Source: Nitrospirillum amazonense (GTDB lineage: Bacteria; Pseudomonadota; Alphaproteobacteria; Azospirillales; Azospirillaceae). From it: a DNA stretch of 64,000 nucleotides. Of the stretch, positions 37,163 through 45,843 are shown piece by piece. The notes under the pieces are model-generated. The model made no database searches and was not told where the DNA came from. It worked only from the letters and a program-made list of their open reading frames with translations. Every line of letters starts with the position of its first letter. Position 1 is the stretch's first letter. A program made the translations under genes and the position numbers. The DNA is taken from assembly GCF_007828045.1 (NCBI RefSeq), contig NZ_VITN01000006.1:124001-188000 (forward strand), written 5' to 3'.

Positions 37163-38073
37163 GCCAACTGACTCTGGACCTGCCGCCGGGCTTCGACCCC
37201 GATGCCGCCTGGCGCTATCACGGCCGCGACTGGTACCGCGACCGTGACGCCCCGGCGGAACGGGTGGCCGGCCCCGCGTTGACCAAGGCGCTGGAATTCG
37301 ACGGCCGGGCCTACCTGCTGACCCTCACCGCGCCGGCCGGCGGCGGCCCCCTGGTGATGGGCATGGACAGCGACGATCCCGTGATCCTGGCCCGCGCCCA
37401 GCGGGTGGCCTTGCGCATGCTGGGCCTGACGCCGGCGTTGGCCGATGCCGCCGCCGGGCTGGAGGCGCGGGCGAGCCGTGATGCGACGACGGCGCGCCTG
37501 GTGGGAAACCGCTGGGGCTACCGCCCGCCCCTGGCGGCCACGGTGTTCGAGGCGCTGGCCTGGGCCATCATCGGCCAGCAGATCAACCTGACCTTCGCCG
37601 CCGACTTGCGCCGCCAGCTGATCCTGCTGGCCGGCCGGCCGCACCCCTCGGGCATGATCGCGCACCCGGCGGCGGCGGCGGTGGCGGTGCTGGATCCGGC
37701 GTTGCTGGCCGCCCGGCGCTTCTCCCGCTCCAAGGCGCGCTACCTGATCGACGCCGCGCAGGCGGCGGTGGACGGCCGGCTGGACCTGGCGGCGCTGGAG
37801 CGGCTGGACACCGACGCGAGCGGCGAGGCGGCGGCCGAGGCGGCGCTGCTGGCCCTGCGCGGCATCGGGCCGTGGACCACCAACTACGTCCTGATGCGCG
37901 GCTGCGGCCTGCCCGACCGGGTTCCGGTGGGCGACGCCGGCCTGACGGCCGCGCTGCAACGCTTCCACGCCATGGACCGCCGCCCCACGGCGGAGGAGCA
38001 GGCCACCCTGATGCGCCCCCACGCTCCCTGGCGCAGCCTGGCCACCGCCCATCTGTGGGCCAGCCTGGCCTGA
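37159..38073 (+). CDS. alkA: DNA-3-methyladenine glycosylase II (AlkA-like)
   Basis: This HhH-GPD DNA glycosylase removes a range of alkylated bases. It has 304 residues. The catalytic helix-hairpin-helix and Asp region reads [30 protein letters not shown] near 232-261. Upstream, [25 protein letters not shown] near 131 is the family block. The start is TTG 37159 overlapping the lolD stop; the next Met would cut into the N-terminal fold. It lacks the E. coli Ada-type regulatory domain. Its coupling to the Lol operon is odd functionally. It is the second alkylation-repair glycosylase in the window. Confidence 0.88.
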
Positions 38074-38200
38074 GGCGCCGCGGCGGAATGGCGCAGGCCT
38101 TCCAATCCTCCGATTCGGTTCCTGACACCGCCAGGGGCCGCCTTGCCGACCGGGGCGCAATTCTGAGATAAGGAACCCACAACCTTATGGGACGGTCGGC

Positions 38201-39172
38201 ATGCGATTCACCCTTTTAGGTGTCTTTCTGATGTCGGCCTTGGCGCTGGCTGCGCCGGCGGCATCGGCCGATCCTGCCGATTGCAAACTGGCGAAGGTGG
38301 CCGAACTGCCGCTGCGCCTGGAACACAACCAGGCGTTGGTGGAAACCACCATCAACGGCCAGCCGGTACGGGCGCTGTTGGACACCGGCGCCGACCTCAC
38401 CACGGTATCGAAGTCTGGTGCGGAACGGCTTGGCCTGGAGCTTACCGGCAATGAGCGTGTGCACGGCATTGGCGGTGAGGTGCGGATGGGCATGGTGATG
38501 GTTTCAAAACTGGCGGCGGGCGACTGGTGGGCGGCCAATACCATCATTCACGTCGCGGAGCATGACGACCCGGCGGCGGGGGTCGAAATGATCCTGGGCC
38601 AGGACATCTTCGCCCAGTACGATATCGATCTGGACGTGGCCGACGGTGCCGTTCGCTTCTTCCAGCCCCGGGATTGCGCCGGCGTGCCGCTGGCCTATTG
38701 GGCCCAGACCTACGTCCAGGCGCCCCTGCGCGTCCTTAACGGGGGTGTGCGCCGTCACAACCAGGTGCGGGTGGCCATCAACGGCTATGAGACCTGGGCC
38801 TTGCTGGACACCGGCGCCATGGCCACCCAACTGTTTACCCGCACCGCGCACCGCGCCAATGTCAATGAGGACGGGGCCGGCATCACGCGGGGCCCCACCT
38901 TTCACGGCGTGGGCGGGAAGTCGGTGTCCACCTGGGTCGGCAGCTTCGACACATTCACCATCGGTGAGGAGACGATCCGGGGTGTCCGTTTGGATTTCGG
39001 CGACTTTTCCACCGGCTTCGACCCCGACGCCGCCGAGATGTTCGGCATGATGCTGGGCATGGATTTCATCAAGGCGCACCGCATCTACATCGCCAACAGC
39101 CAGGGCAAGATCTATTTCACCAACGTGTCCCGGCCCGTCTTCGCACCGCCGCAGCCGGCGGTCGCGAACTGA
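38201..39172 (+). CDS. Exported retropepsin-like aspartic protease, two-lobed (copy 1)
   Basis: The protein has 323 residues with a signal peptide (about 1-23, cleavage near ASA-DPA). Two aspartic-protease half-domains follow in one chain. The first active-site motif is LLDTGA at 59-64 with a matching ILGQDIF near 131. The second is LLDTGA at 201-206 with MLGMDFI near 284-290. Retropepsins normally have one half and dimerise; here both halves are fused, as in pepsin. Each half has the Asp-Thr-Gly and the later hydrophobic-Gly strand expected for an active fold. Cysteines at 28 and 159 may bond. It is the tandem partner of the next gene. Confidence 0.85.
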   Translation: MRFTLLGVFLMSALALAAPAASADPADCKLAKVAELPLRLEHNQALVETTINGQPVRALLDTGADLTTVSKSGAERLGLELTGNERVHGIGGEVRMGMVMVSKLAAGDWWAANTIIHVAEHDDPAAGVEMILGQDIFAQYDIDLDVADGAVRFFQPRDCAGVPLAYWAQTYVQAPLRVLNGGVRRHNQVRVAINGYETWALLDTGAMATQLFTRTAHRANVNEDGAGITRGPTFHGVGGKSVSTWVGSFDTFTIGEETIRGVRLDFGDFSTGFDPDAAEMFGMMLGMDFIKAHRIYIANSQGKIYFTNVSRPVFAPPQPAVAN

Positions 39173-39183
39173 GGGGGCAGGGA

Positions 39184-40221
39184 ATGCGGCTGGTCGCCTT
39201 GGCCACGGCCATTCTGACGGGTGTCCTGACCGTCCCGATGCCGAGTCCGGCGGCGGATGCGGCCCACTGTACCCTCGCCAAGGTGATGGAACTTCCCGTG
39301 CGCCTGGAGGGCGGACGGGTGGTGGCCGATGGCACAATCAACGGCAAGCCTATCCACATCATCCTCGACACCGGGTCCTACAAGACCCTGATTCCCCTGC
39401 CGGCCGCCCGCCGCCTGGACCTGGATCCCGAGCTGCTGGCCTCAGTAGGTCACGGCAAGGGTATCGGCGGGACGGCGGCCATGGGGTCGGTGCCGGTACG
39501 CTCGCTGACCATCGGCGACTGGCGGGCCGACGCCATGAATATGCAGATCCTGGACAAGGATTTGGGCCCGAACGCGGACCTCCTGCTGGGCCAGGACTTC
39601 TTCAGCCAGGCGGATCTGGAGCTGGACGTGGCTCATGGCATGGTCCGCATGCTGCGCCCGGAGAATTGCGAGGATGTGCCGCTGGCCTATTGGTCGGACC
39701 ATTATGCCGAGGTGCCGATGCGCCTGCCTCAGGGGCGGCGCACCGGCAACGAATTGCGTGTCGCCCTGAACGGCTATGAGTTCTGGGCCAAGCTGGACAC
39801 GGGCGCGCCCAGCAGCAGCGTCCAGGCCTGTGTCGCCCACTTGGCCGGGGTACACGAGACGGACCCCGGCGTTGTGGCGGGGGCCGACAGCCACGGCATC
39901 GGCAAGAAGGCCGTGCCCACCTGGGTCGGCACCTTCGACCGCTTGACCGTGGGCGACGAGGTGTTGCGCCCAGTCCGTCTGCGTGTGGGTGATTTCGGCG
40001 GCTGTGAGGATGTGCAGCGCGCGGAATTCCACGGCATGCTGCTGGGCCTGGATTTCATCCGCGCCCATCACATCTACCTGGCCAACGGCCGTGGCCGCGC
40101 CTACCTCACGCTGCTGGATGAACCGGGGGCGGCGAACCGGGCGCCCATCTTTACTCCCTTCGTGAAACAAGGCCCCGGTGATCCCTCTGGTGAGAGGGGT
40201 GTGTCGGAGGGAGGCTACTGA
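39184..40221 (+). CDS. Exported retropepsin-like aspartic protease, two-lobed (copy 2)
   Basis: The protein has 345 residues with a signal peptide (about 1-24). Its order matches copy 1: first motif ILDTGS at 60-65, LLLGQDFF near 133-140, the shared DVPLAYWSDHY linker near 164, second motif KLDTGA at 203-208 and LLGLDFI near 285. The pair PLAYW linker and NGYE(F/T)WA strand before the second motif are shared with copy 1, showing an old tandem duplication. A C-terminal tail of about 30 residues after LTLLDEPG is unique. It starts 11 bp after copy 1 with AGGGGGCAGGGA before the ATG, so it is cotranscribed. Confidence 0.85.
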   Translation: MRLVALATAILTGVLTVPMPSPAADAAHCTLAKVMELPVRLEGGRVVADGTINGKPIHIILDTGSYKTLIPLPAARRLDLDPELLASVGHGKGIGGTAAMGSVPVRSLTIGDWRADAMNMQILDKDLGPNADLLLGQDFFSQADLELDVAHGMVRMLRPENCEDVPLAYWSDHYAEVPMRLPQGRRTGNELRVALNGYEFWAKLDTGAPSSSVQACVAHLAGVHETDPGVVAGADSHGIGKKAVPTWVGTFDRLTVGDEVLRPVRLRVGDFGGCEDVQRAEFHGMLLGLDFIRAHHIYLANGRGRAYLTLLDEPGAANRAPIFTPFVKQGPGDPSGERGVSEGGY

Positions 40222-40245
40222 GATGGTTCGGCGGGGCGCCATGGC

Positions 40246-42744
40246 TCATTCATATCTTAGCGCCCGCACCGGCCGTTCGCGGGCGATGTGGGCCAGGTGG
40301 CCGGCCACGGTCGCCCAGGCCAGCGCCAGTGCCAGGGCGCTGGCGGCCAGGAACCAAAGCGGATCGATGTCCACGCGATAGGCGTAGCCCTGGAGCCAGC
40401 GCCGCAGGGCCCACCAGCTGACGGGCCAGGCGATCAGACAGGCCAGGCCGACAGGCTTGAAAAACTGCCACAGCAGCAAGCGCAGGATTTGCGGCAGTGT
40501 GGCGCCCATGATCTTGCGGATGCCGATCTCCTTGGTACGCCGTTCCGCCGTGAAGGCGGCCAGGCCGTAAAGGCCGAGGCAGGAGATGAAGATGGCAAGG
40601 CCGGAGAACAGGGCGAAGATTTCGCCCATCCGGCGCTCCTGGTCATACAGGTGTCGATACCGGTCGGACACGAACCAGCGACGGATGGGCGCGTCGGGGA
40701 CCAGGGCGGCCCAGTCGCGGTCGAGGGCGGTCAGACCCTGGGCAGTCTCGCCGGCCCGCAGGCGCACCATCATGACGGAAAAGCCGTCACCGACATGGAA
40801 GATGGCGGGCGACACCGGTCGGTGGATGGACCGGAAGTGGAAATCCTCCACCACGCCGATGACGGTCCCCCGGATGGTCAGTCTGGACCCGACCGAGCCC
40901 ACGGTCTTCAGCACCACCTGACCGATGGCGGCCTCCGGGCTGGTGAAGCCAAGGCGGCGGACGCCGGAGCGGTTCAGCACCACGGCGGCCGGCAGTTCCA
41001 CATCGGTCACGCCGGGCGGGGGCGGCTCACCGGCCAGCATCCACGCCGGCCGGTGCACCTTGTCGGACGGCCGGCCTGGGTCAAAGGCGCGGCCGGCGAT
41101 CAGACGCAAGCCCATGGTCTGGATGTAGCCGAAGCTGACCCCTTCGCCGCGCATTGTGACCGGGGCGGCATCCCCGGGCCGGCGCACCAGCTCATCTTCC
41201 CCCTCGTCTGGATCGCCCAGGGCGATGGTGCTGGCCGCCACGTCGGCGATGGCGGGTTCGCGCCGCAGCATGTCCATGAAGGCCGGCCATTTGCCCGGCG
41301 CGCCCAGCGTCTGGCCCAGTGACACCATGACCATGTCGTCGCGCTGGAAGCCCAGGGCCTTGTGCTGGGCGTAGAGGTATTGGCTGTGCACCACCGCCGC
41401 CGTGACCAGCAGGCCGATGGACACGGCGAATTGGAACACCACCAGCAGGGCGCGCAGCCGCCCGGCGCCGGTGGCACCCGACGCACCCTTCAGCGCCGTG
41501 GCCGGGGCGACGCCGGACAGGACGAAGGCGGGATAGGCGCCGCTGGCCGCACCTGTGACAAGCCCGATGCCCACCAGCAGGCTCGCCAGGGCCGGGTCGC
41601 GGTAGTCCAACACCAGTGAGACACCCACCAGGCTTGAATAGACGGGCAGGGACATCTCCACCAGGGCGATGGCCGGCACCATGCCCATGAGGGTCAGCAG
41701 CAAGGCCTCCGTCATGAATTGGGTCATCAGGCGCCGCCGGCTGGCGCCCACCGTTTTGCGCACCCCCACTTTCCGTGCGTGCAGGGAGGCGCGGGCGGTG
41801 GCCATGTTGGTGAAGTTGATGACGGCGACTGCCAGGATCAGCACCGCCACCAGGGACAGCAGCGACAGGGTATCCGCGTCCGTGCCCGGCTTGGCGTCGT
41901 CCTCGATGGGGTCGGTGTGGATGGCGCGCAGCGCCCGTAGTTGGGGCGCGTACAAGTCCGCCAGGCGTAGGGGGCCCTGCGGCGTTTGGGCGTCCGGGGC
42001 GGTGCGGCGGTACCATTCGGCCAAGTCGCGGGCCACGCCGGCGGCGGGAACGCCCGGCGCCAGTCGGATGTAGGTGCGCCAGTCCAGCTCGAACCAGTCG
42101 CCGTCCGGCTCCGGCTGGGACAGGATGACCGAATGGGTGGGCACCATCATCGCGTAGGGGCCGAAGTGGGTATTCTCCGGCAGGTCGGCGACGACGGCGC
42201 TGACCGTCAGGTCATGGCTGTTGACCACCAGGATCTGGCCGACGGCGGGGCGGTCGCCGAAATAGCGGTGGGCGCTGTCCCGCGTCAGCACGACGGACGC
42301 GGGGTCGGCCAGTGCCGTGCGCGCGTCGCCAGCCAGCATCGCGCGCTGGAACATTTCCAGGAAATTGGGATCGGCCACGCCGATGATCTCCTGAAACAGG
42401 CGGTCGCCCTGACGCACCGCCACCCGTTCGCCGGTAATGCGCGTTACCGCCTCCACCTGGGCGTGACCCTGGGCGAAGGCTGGGCCCAGGGCGCGGCCGG
42501 TCTTGGCGATGCGCCGTGGCGCCTGGCCCAGGTCATGGACCTCGGTGTCGATCTGGTAGAGGCGGTCGGCGTTGGCGAAGAAGGCGTCGTAGGACAGCTC
42601 ATGCCGCACGAACAGCAGGATCAGGATGGCCGCCGCCAGCCCCGTGCCCAGTCCCAGCACGTTCAGGGCCGCGTACAATTTGTGCCGGGCCAGGACCCGC
42701 AAGGCCATAGTCAGATAGTGCCTCACCAACCACCCCTTCGGCAT
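40246..42744 (-). CDS. MacB/FtsX-type ABC transporter permease, orphan
   Basis: The protein has 832 residues. TM1 is at about 22-45, a first periplasmic (MacB_PCD) domain at about 50-285, then an FtsX core of three helices (about 292-410). TM at about 425-445, a second periplasmic domain (to about 700) and a second FtsX core (about 710-825) follow, ending HIARERPVRALRYE. This double-unit form with GIRK(I)MGAT motifs is typical of large MacB-like permeases. No ATP-binding gene is adjacent, so the ATPase must be encoded elsewhere or the gene is stranded. Substrate is unknown. It is divergent from the MFS transporter. Confidence 0.88.
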   Translation of the reverse strand: MPKGWLVRHYLTMALRVLARHKLYAALNVLGLGTGLAAAILILLFVRHELSYDAFFANADRLYQIDTEVHDLGQAPRRIAKTGRALGPAFAQGHAQVEAVTRITGERVAVRQGDRLFQEIIGVADPNFLEMFQRAMLAGDARTALADPASVVLTRDSAHRYFGDRPAVGQILVVNSHDLTVSAVVADLPENTHFGPYAMMVPTHSVILSQPEPDGDWFELDWRTYIRLAPGVPAAGVARDLAEWYRRTAPDAQTPQGPLRLADLYAPQLRALRAIHTDPIEDDAKPGTDADTLSLLSLVAVLILAVAVINFTNMATARASLHARKVGVRKTVGASRRRLMTQFMTEALLLTLMGMVPAIALVEMSLPVYSSLVGVSLVLDYRDPALASLLVGIGLVTGAASGAYPAFVLSGVAPATALKGASGATGAGRLRALLVVFQFAVSIGLLVTAAVVHSQYLYAQHKALGFQRDDMVMVSLGQTLGAPGKWPAFMDMLRREPAIADVAASTIALGDPDEGEDELVRRPGDAAPVTMRGEGVSFGYIQTMGLRLIAGRAFDPGRPSDKVHRPAWMLAGEPPPPGVTDVELPAAVVLNRSGVRRLGFTSPEAAIGQVVLKTVGSVGSRLTIRGTVIGVVEDFHFRSIHRPVSPAIFHVGDGFSVMMVRLRAGETAQGLTALDRDWAALVPDAPIRRWFVSDRYRHLYDQERRMGEIFALFSGLAIFISCLGLYGLAAFTAERRTKEIGIRKIMGATLPQILRLLLWQFFKPVGLACLIAWPVSWWALRRWLQGYAYRVDIDPLWFLAASALALALAWATVAGHLAHIARERPVRALRYE

Positions 42745-42970
42745 CGCGGCGTGCCGGTTGTTTCGGTTTCCTGTTTTGCACGCATGCTACGCAATAAGCG
42801 GGCCGCGTATAAGTTCTTGTTTACGAAGGATGTCATCGGTAGTTGGCGGTGTGCGCGCGCGGACACTGTACGGAAACGGACGCCACTGTCGCCCGCGACG
42901 TTGCACCCCTTGGCGGTGGCGGGGTCGTCGTGGCAGGGTGGGGTGGTGAAGGAATGGTTGGCGGTGCGAA

Positions 42971-44257
42971 ATGGGGATGATGTCGGTGGACGCGGGCCGG
43001 TGGCACCAGGTGATGACGGTGGTGCGGGTCGCCAGCGGCAACTTCCTGGAAATGTACGACTTCATGGTGTTCGGCTATTTCGCCGGCGCCATCAGCCGGG
43101 CCTACTTTCCCAAGGGCAGTGACACCGCCGGCTTGCTGCTGACCTTCGCCACCTTCGGCGCCGGCTTCCTCATGCGGCCCATCGGGGCCCTGGCGCTGGG
43201 CGCCTATATCGACCGCAAGGGGCGGCGCGACGGCCTGTTGCTGACCCTGGGCCTGATGTCGGTGGGCACCATCACTATCGCGCTCATGCCGGGCTACGCC
43301 ACCATCGGCCTGTTGTCGCCCCTGCTGGTGCTGCTGGGCCGTCTGGTGCAGGGCCTGTTGGCGGGGGTGGAACTGGGCGGCGTTTCCGTCTACCTGTCGG
43401 AGATCGCGACGCCGGGCCACAAGGGTTTCTACGTCAGCTGGCAGTCGGCCAGCCAGCAGGTGGCGGTCATGGTGGCGGCGCTGATCGGCGTGGCGCTGAC
43501 CTTCTACCTTCCACCCGACACCATGCAGGCCTGGGGCTGGCGCATCCCCCTGGTGGTGGGCTGCCTGATCGTGCCCTTTCTGTTCCATATCCGCCGGTCC
43601 CTGACCGAGACGGAGGTCTTCCTGGCGCGCAAGCACCGGCCCACGGTGGGGGAAATCCTGGCCTCCCTGGCGGCCAACTGGGGGGTGGTGCTGACGGGTG
43701 TGGGCCTGGTGCTGATGACCACCGTGTCCTTCTATTTCATCACCGCCTACACTCCCACCTTCGGCCGCGACGCCCTGCACCTCAGCGACATGGACGCCCT
43801 GCTGGTGACCTTGGCCGTGGGCGCCAGCAACCTGTTGTGGCTGCCCCTGTCCGGCGCGCTGTCCGACCGCATCGGGCGTCGGCCCATCCTGGTGGCCTGC
43901 ACCGTGCTGGCGCTGGCCACCGCCTATCCAGCCTTGAGTTGGCTGGCCGACGCGCCCAGCTTCGGCCGCCTGCTGGGGGTGGAGCTGTGGCTGTCCTTCC
44001 TCTACGCCTGCTACAACGGCGCCATGGTGGTCTACCTGACCGAAATCGTGCCCGCGGCCGTGCGCACGGCGGGCTTTTCGCTCGCCTACAGCCTGGCCAC
44101 GGCGGCCGGCGGCTTCACCCCCTTCGTCAGCACCTACCTGGTGAAGCACGGCGGCAACGCCGCCATGCCGGGCCTGTGGCTGTCGGCGGCGGCGTTCTGC
44201 GGCTTGGTCGCCGTGCCGGTCAGCGCGCGCTTCGCCAAGCGGCATGCGGAGGGGTGA
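42971..44257 (+). CDS. MFS transporter, citrate/tricarballylate:H+ symporter type
   Basis: The protein has 428 residues and 12 predicted transmembrane helices of the major facilitator superfamily. The opening [26 protein letters not shown] near 16-41 is characteristic of the metabolite:H+ symporter branch (CitA, TcuC, ShiA relatives). [19 protein letters not shown] near 80 and DRIGRRPIL near 303 are the two MFS loop motifs. Substrate is probably a di- or tricarboxylate; that is inference. Alternative Mets at 42977 and 42980 are possible. No catabolic enzyme is adjacent. Confidence 0.88.
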   Translation: MGMMSVDAGRWHQVMTVVRVASGNFLEMYDFMVFGYFAGAISRAYFPKGSDTAGLLLTFATFGAGFLMRPIGALALGAYIDRKGRRDGLLLTLGLMSVGTITIALMPGYATIGLLSPLLVLLGRLVQGLLAGVELGGVSVYLSEIATPGHKGFYVSWQSASQQVAVMVAALIGVALTFYLPPDTMQAWGWRIPLVVGCLIVPFLFHIRRSLTETEVFLARKHRPTVGEILASLAANWGVVLTGVGLVLMTTVSFYFITAYTPTFGRDALHLSDMDALLVTLAVGASNLLWLPLSGALSDRIGRRPILVACTVLALATAYPALSWLADAPSFGRLLGVELWLSFLYACYNGAMVVYLTEIVPAAVRTAGFSLAYSLATAAGGFTPFVSTYLVKHGGNAAMPGLWLSAAAFCGLVAVPVSARFAKRHAEG

Positions 44258-44301
44258 GTGGGGAGGGCGGTTTGCCGGGCAAACGGTGGCCGGGAAACCA
44301 C

Positions 44302-44583
44302 TCAAGCCGCTTCCAGGATGGTCATCTCAATGCGCAGGCCGGCGGCGCTGGCCATGGTCACCAAGGCGTCCAATCCGAAGAGGTCGATCTTGCCCCGCAC
44401 CAAATCGGAGATGCGGGGCTGCGTCACGCCGAAGGCCTTTGCGGCTTCCGCCTGGGTCAGGCCCTGGCGGGTGATGTAGTCCTTCAAGGTCATCGCCAGT
44501 TTCGAGCGGAGCTTCATGTTCTCAGCTTCGGCAGGCGTGTCCTCCAAGGCGTCCCAGACGCTGGAGAAGCGCTCGTCGGTCAT
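44302..44583 (-). CDS. XRE-type antitoxin
   Basis: The protein has 93 residues. A helix-turn-helix of the HTH_37/HigA type (about 28-80) contains RQGLTQAEAAKAFGVTQPRISDLVRGKIDLFGLDALV. It is encoded directly after the toxin gene, with a 4-bp overlap (ATGA). Such antitoxins bind the toxin and repress the operon promoter. Toxin-first order is as in HigBA-like systems. Confidence 0.88.
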   Translation of the reverse strand: MTDERFSSVWDALEDTPAEAENMKLRSKLAMTLKDYITRQGLTQAEAAKAFGVTQPRISDLVRGKIDLFGLDALVTMASAAGLRIEMTILEAA

Positions 44584-44975
44584 GTGCGTTTGCCTTTCCG
44601 TTCGTCAGCCTTGTGGCGTTTGAGCCGATCAACGAGGGTATTGTAGCGGTCCCTCGCTATTGCGACGTCCGCCGGATCCGTCTTCTGGGATTTTTTCTGG
44701 AAACAATGCAGCACGTAAATGGCGTCTTCGAACTTCGTCACGTAAAGCACGCGGAAGATGCCGGCCGGGTCGTTGATCCTGATTTCCTGAACGCCGGGGC
44801 CGACCGTTTTCATCGGCTTCCAATCATCTGGCAATCTTCCATGCTGAAGACTGTCGATCTGGTGACCCGCCTCCCTTTTTGCGGCCAAAGGGAAGCTCCG
44901 TAGCGCCTCCAGGGAATCTCCCAGGAACTCCACATCTTTCGGGGTGCTTGGTTGACGGGTCCCAACGTCTCTCAT
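44580..44975 (-). CDS. RelE/HigB-like toxin (Gp49 family)
   Basis: The protein has 131 residues. KDVEFLGDSLEALRSFPLAAKREAGHQ near 14-40, then VGPGVQEIRINDPAGIFRVLYVTKFEDAIYVLHCFQKKSQKT near 60-101, is the pattern of phage-derived Gp49/HigB mRNA interferases. ATG 44975 (MRDVGTRQ) is used; the longer open frame upstream lies over the methyltransferase 3' region and is not plausible. Predicted to cleave ribosome-bound mRNA when free of its XRE partner. An AT-rich palindrome precedes it. Confidence 0.86.
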   Translation of the reverse strand: MRDVGTRQPSTPKDVEFLGDSLEALRSFPLAAKREAGHQIDSLQHGRLPDDWKPMKTVGPGVQEIRINDPAGIFRVLYVTKFEDAIYVLHCFQKKSQKTDPADVAIARDRYNTLVDRLKRHKADERKGKRT

Positions 44976-44984
44976 GGATGTGTT

Positions 44985-45002
44985 TATATAGAATCTTGTA
45001 TA
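44985..45002. promoter_or_regulatory. Promoter/operator palindrome of the toxin-antitoxin operon
   Basis: TATATAGAATCTTGTATA is an imperfect 18-bp palindrome (12 of 18 positions symmetric) starting 10 bp upstream of the toxin ATG (minus strand). On the minus strand it reads as overlapping -10-like elements (TATACA, TATATA). This suits autoregulation by the XRE antitoxin; binding is inference. Confidence 0.45.
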
Positions 45003-45039
45003 TCGCGGCAAGGGGAGGCCCGGCCGCCGCCACCGAAGG

Positions 45040-45651
45040 CTACCGCCCCCGCGCCAGCCACACGGTGTGCCGGCCGCAGTCCGGGTCCTCGGCGCGATAG
45101 TCCACGACGTCGAAGCCGTGCGCATCCAGCAGGGCGCGGTATTCGGCCGGGTCCAGGCTGGCGTGGTACAGCGGTTCGCCGGCATAGCGGCCCATGGCCA
45201 CGCCGTGGCGGGGGCCGCTGGTGAACATCAGGGCTGCACCGGGCAGGGCGTGTCCTTGGAAGGTGGCGAACAGGGCCCGCTGGTCGTCGAAGTCCAGGTG
45301 GAAGAAGCTGTTCCAGGCCAGGATGCCGGCGTAGCGCTGGCCCAGATCCAGCCCGCGCATGTCGGCCAGCCGCCAGTCCTGGTCCGGCATGCGGTCGCGG
45401 GCCAGGTCCAGCAGGGCGGGCGCGGCGTCCACGCCGGTGACGGCGCGGCCCCGGGCCACCAAGTAGCTGGCCATGGGATCACCCCCGCCGCAGCCCAGGT
45501 CCAATATCGGTCCGGGCGGCGCCAGGGCCAGGAAACGGTCCAGCCAGGGGCCCTCCATGTCGGGGCGGTGCCGCTGGCTGGCCTGGCGGTCGGCCTCCCA
45601 CGCCAGGCCGTGGCGCCGGTACAGGTCGATGATGCGGTCGGCGTCGCTCAT
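45040..45651 (-). CDS. Class I SAM-dependent methyltransferase
   Basis: The protein has 203 residues. Motif I ILDLGCGGGDPMASYL lies near 48-63, followed by VTGVDAAPALLDLARDRMPD (motif II acidic residue) and the RYAGILAWNSFFHL strand near 107-120. The start is ATG 45651 (MSDADRIIDLYRRHG); an upstream open frame is not supported. The small-molecule methyltransferase fold gives no substrate. It is divergent from the GH38 gene and followed by the toxin-antitoxin pair on the same strand. Confidence 0.88.
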   Translation of the reverse strand: MSDADRIIDLYRRHGLAWEADRQASQRHRPDMEGPWLDRFLALAPPGPILDLGCGGGDPMASYLVARGRAVTGVDAAPALLDLARDRMPDQDWRLADMRGLDLGQRYAGILAWNSFFHLDFDDQRALFATFQGHALPGAALMFTSGPRHGVAMGRYAGEPLYHASLDPAEYRALLDAHGFDVVDYRAEDPDCGRHTVWLARGR

Positions 45652-45843
45652 GATCTCGTTCCGGGAAACGGGGTAGCGTTTATTGGGTACGTCGGCCGGG
45701 CAGGGGTGCGGTTCCGTGCGGCGACGCTGGATATCCTGAAGGTAGAGCTGCAATAAATTAACAGAATATCGACTCTGGGTTGTGGTCTGCTGGTCAGGAT
45801 CAGACGCCCCGAAGAGGGCGCCGTTTGGCGGTGGAGGCCCCCC

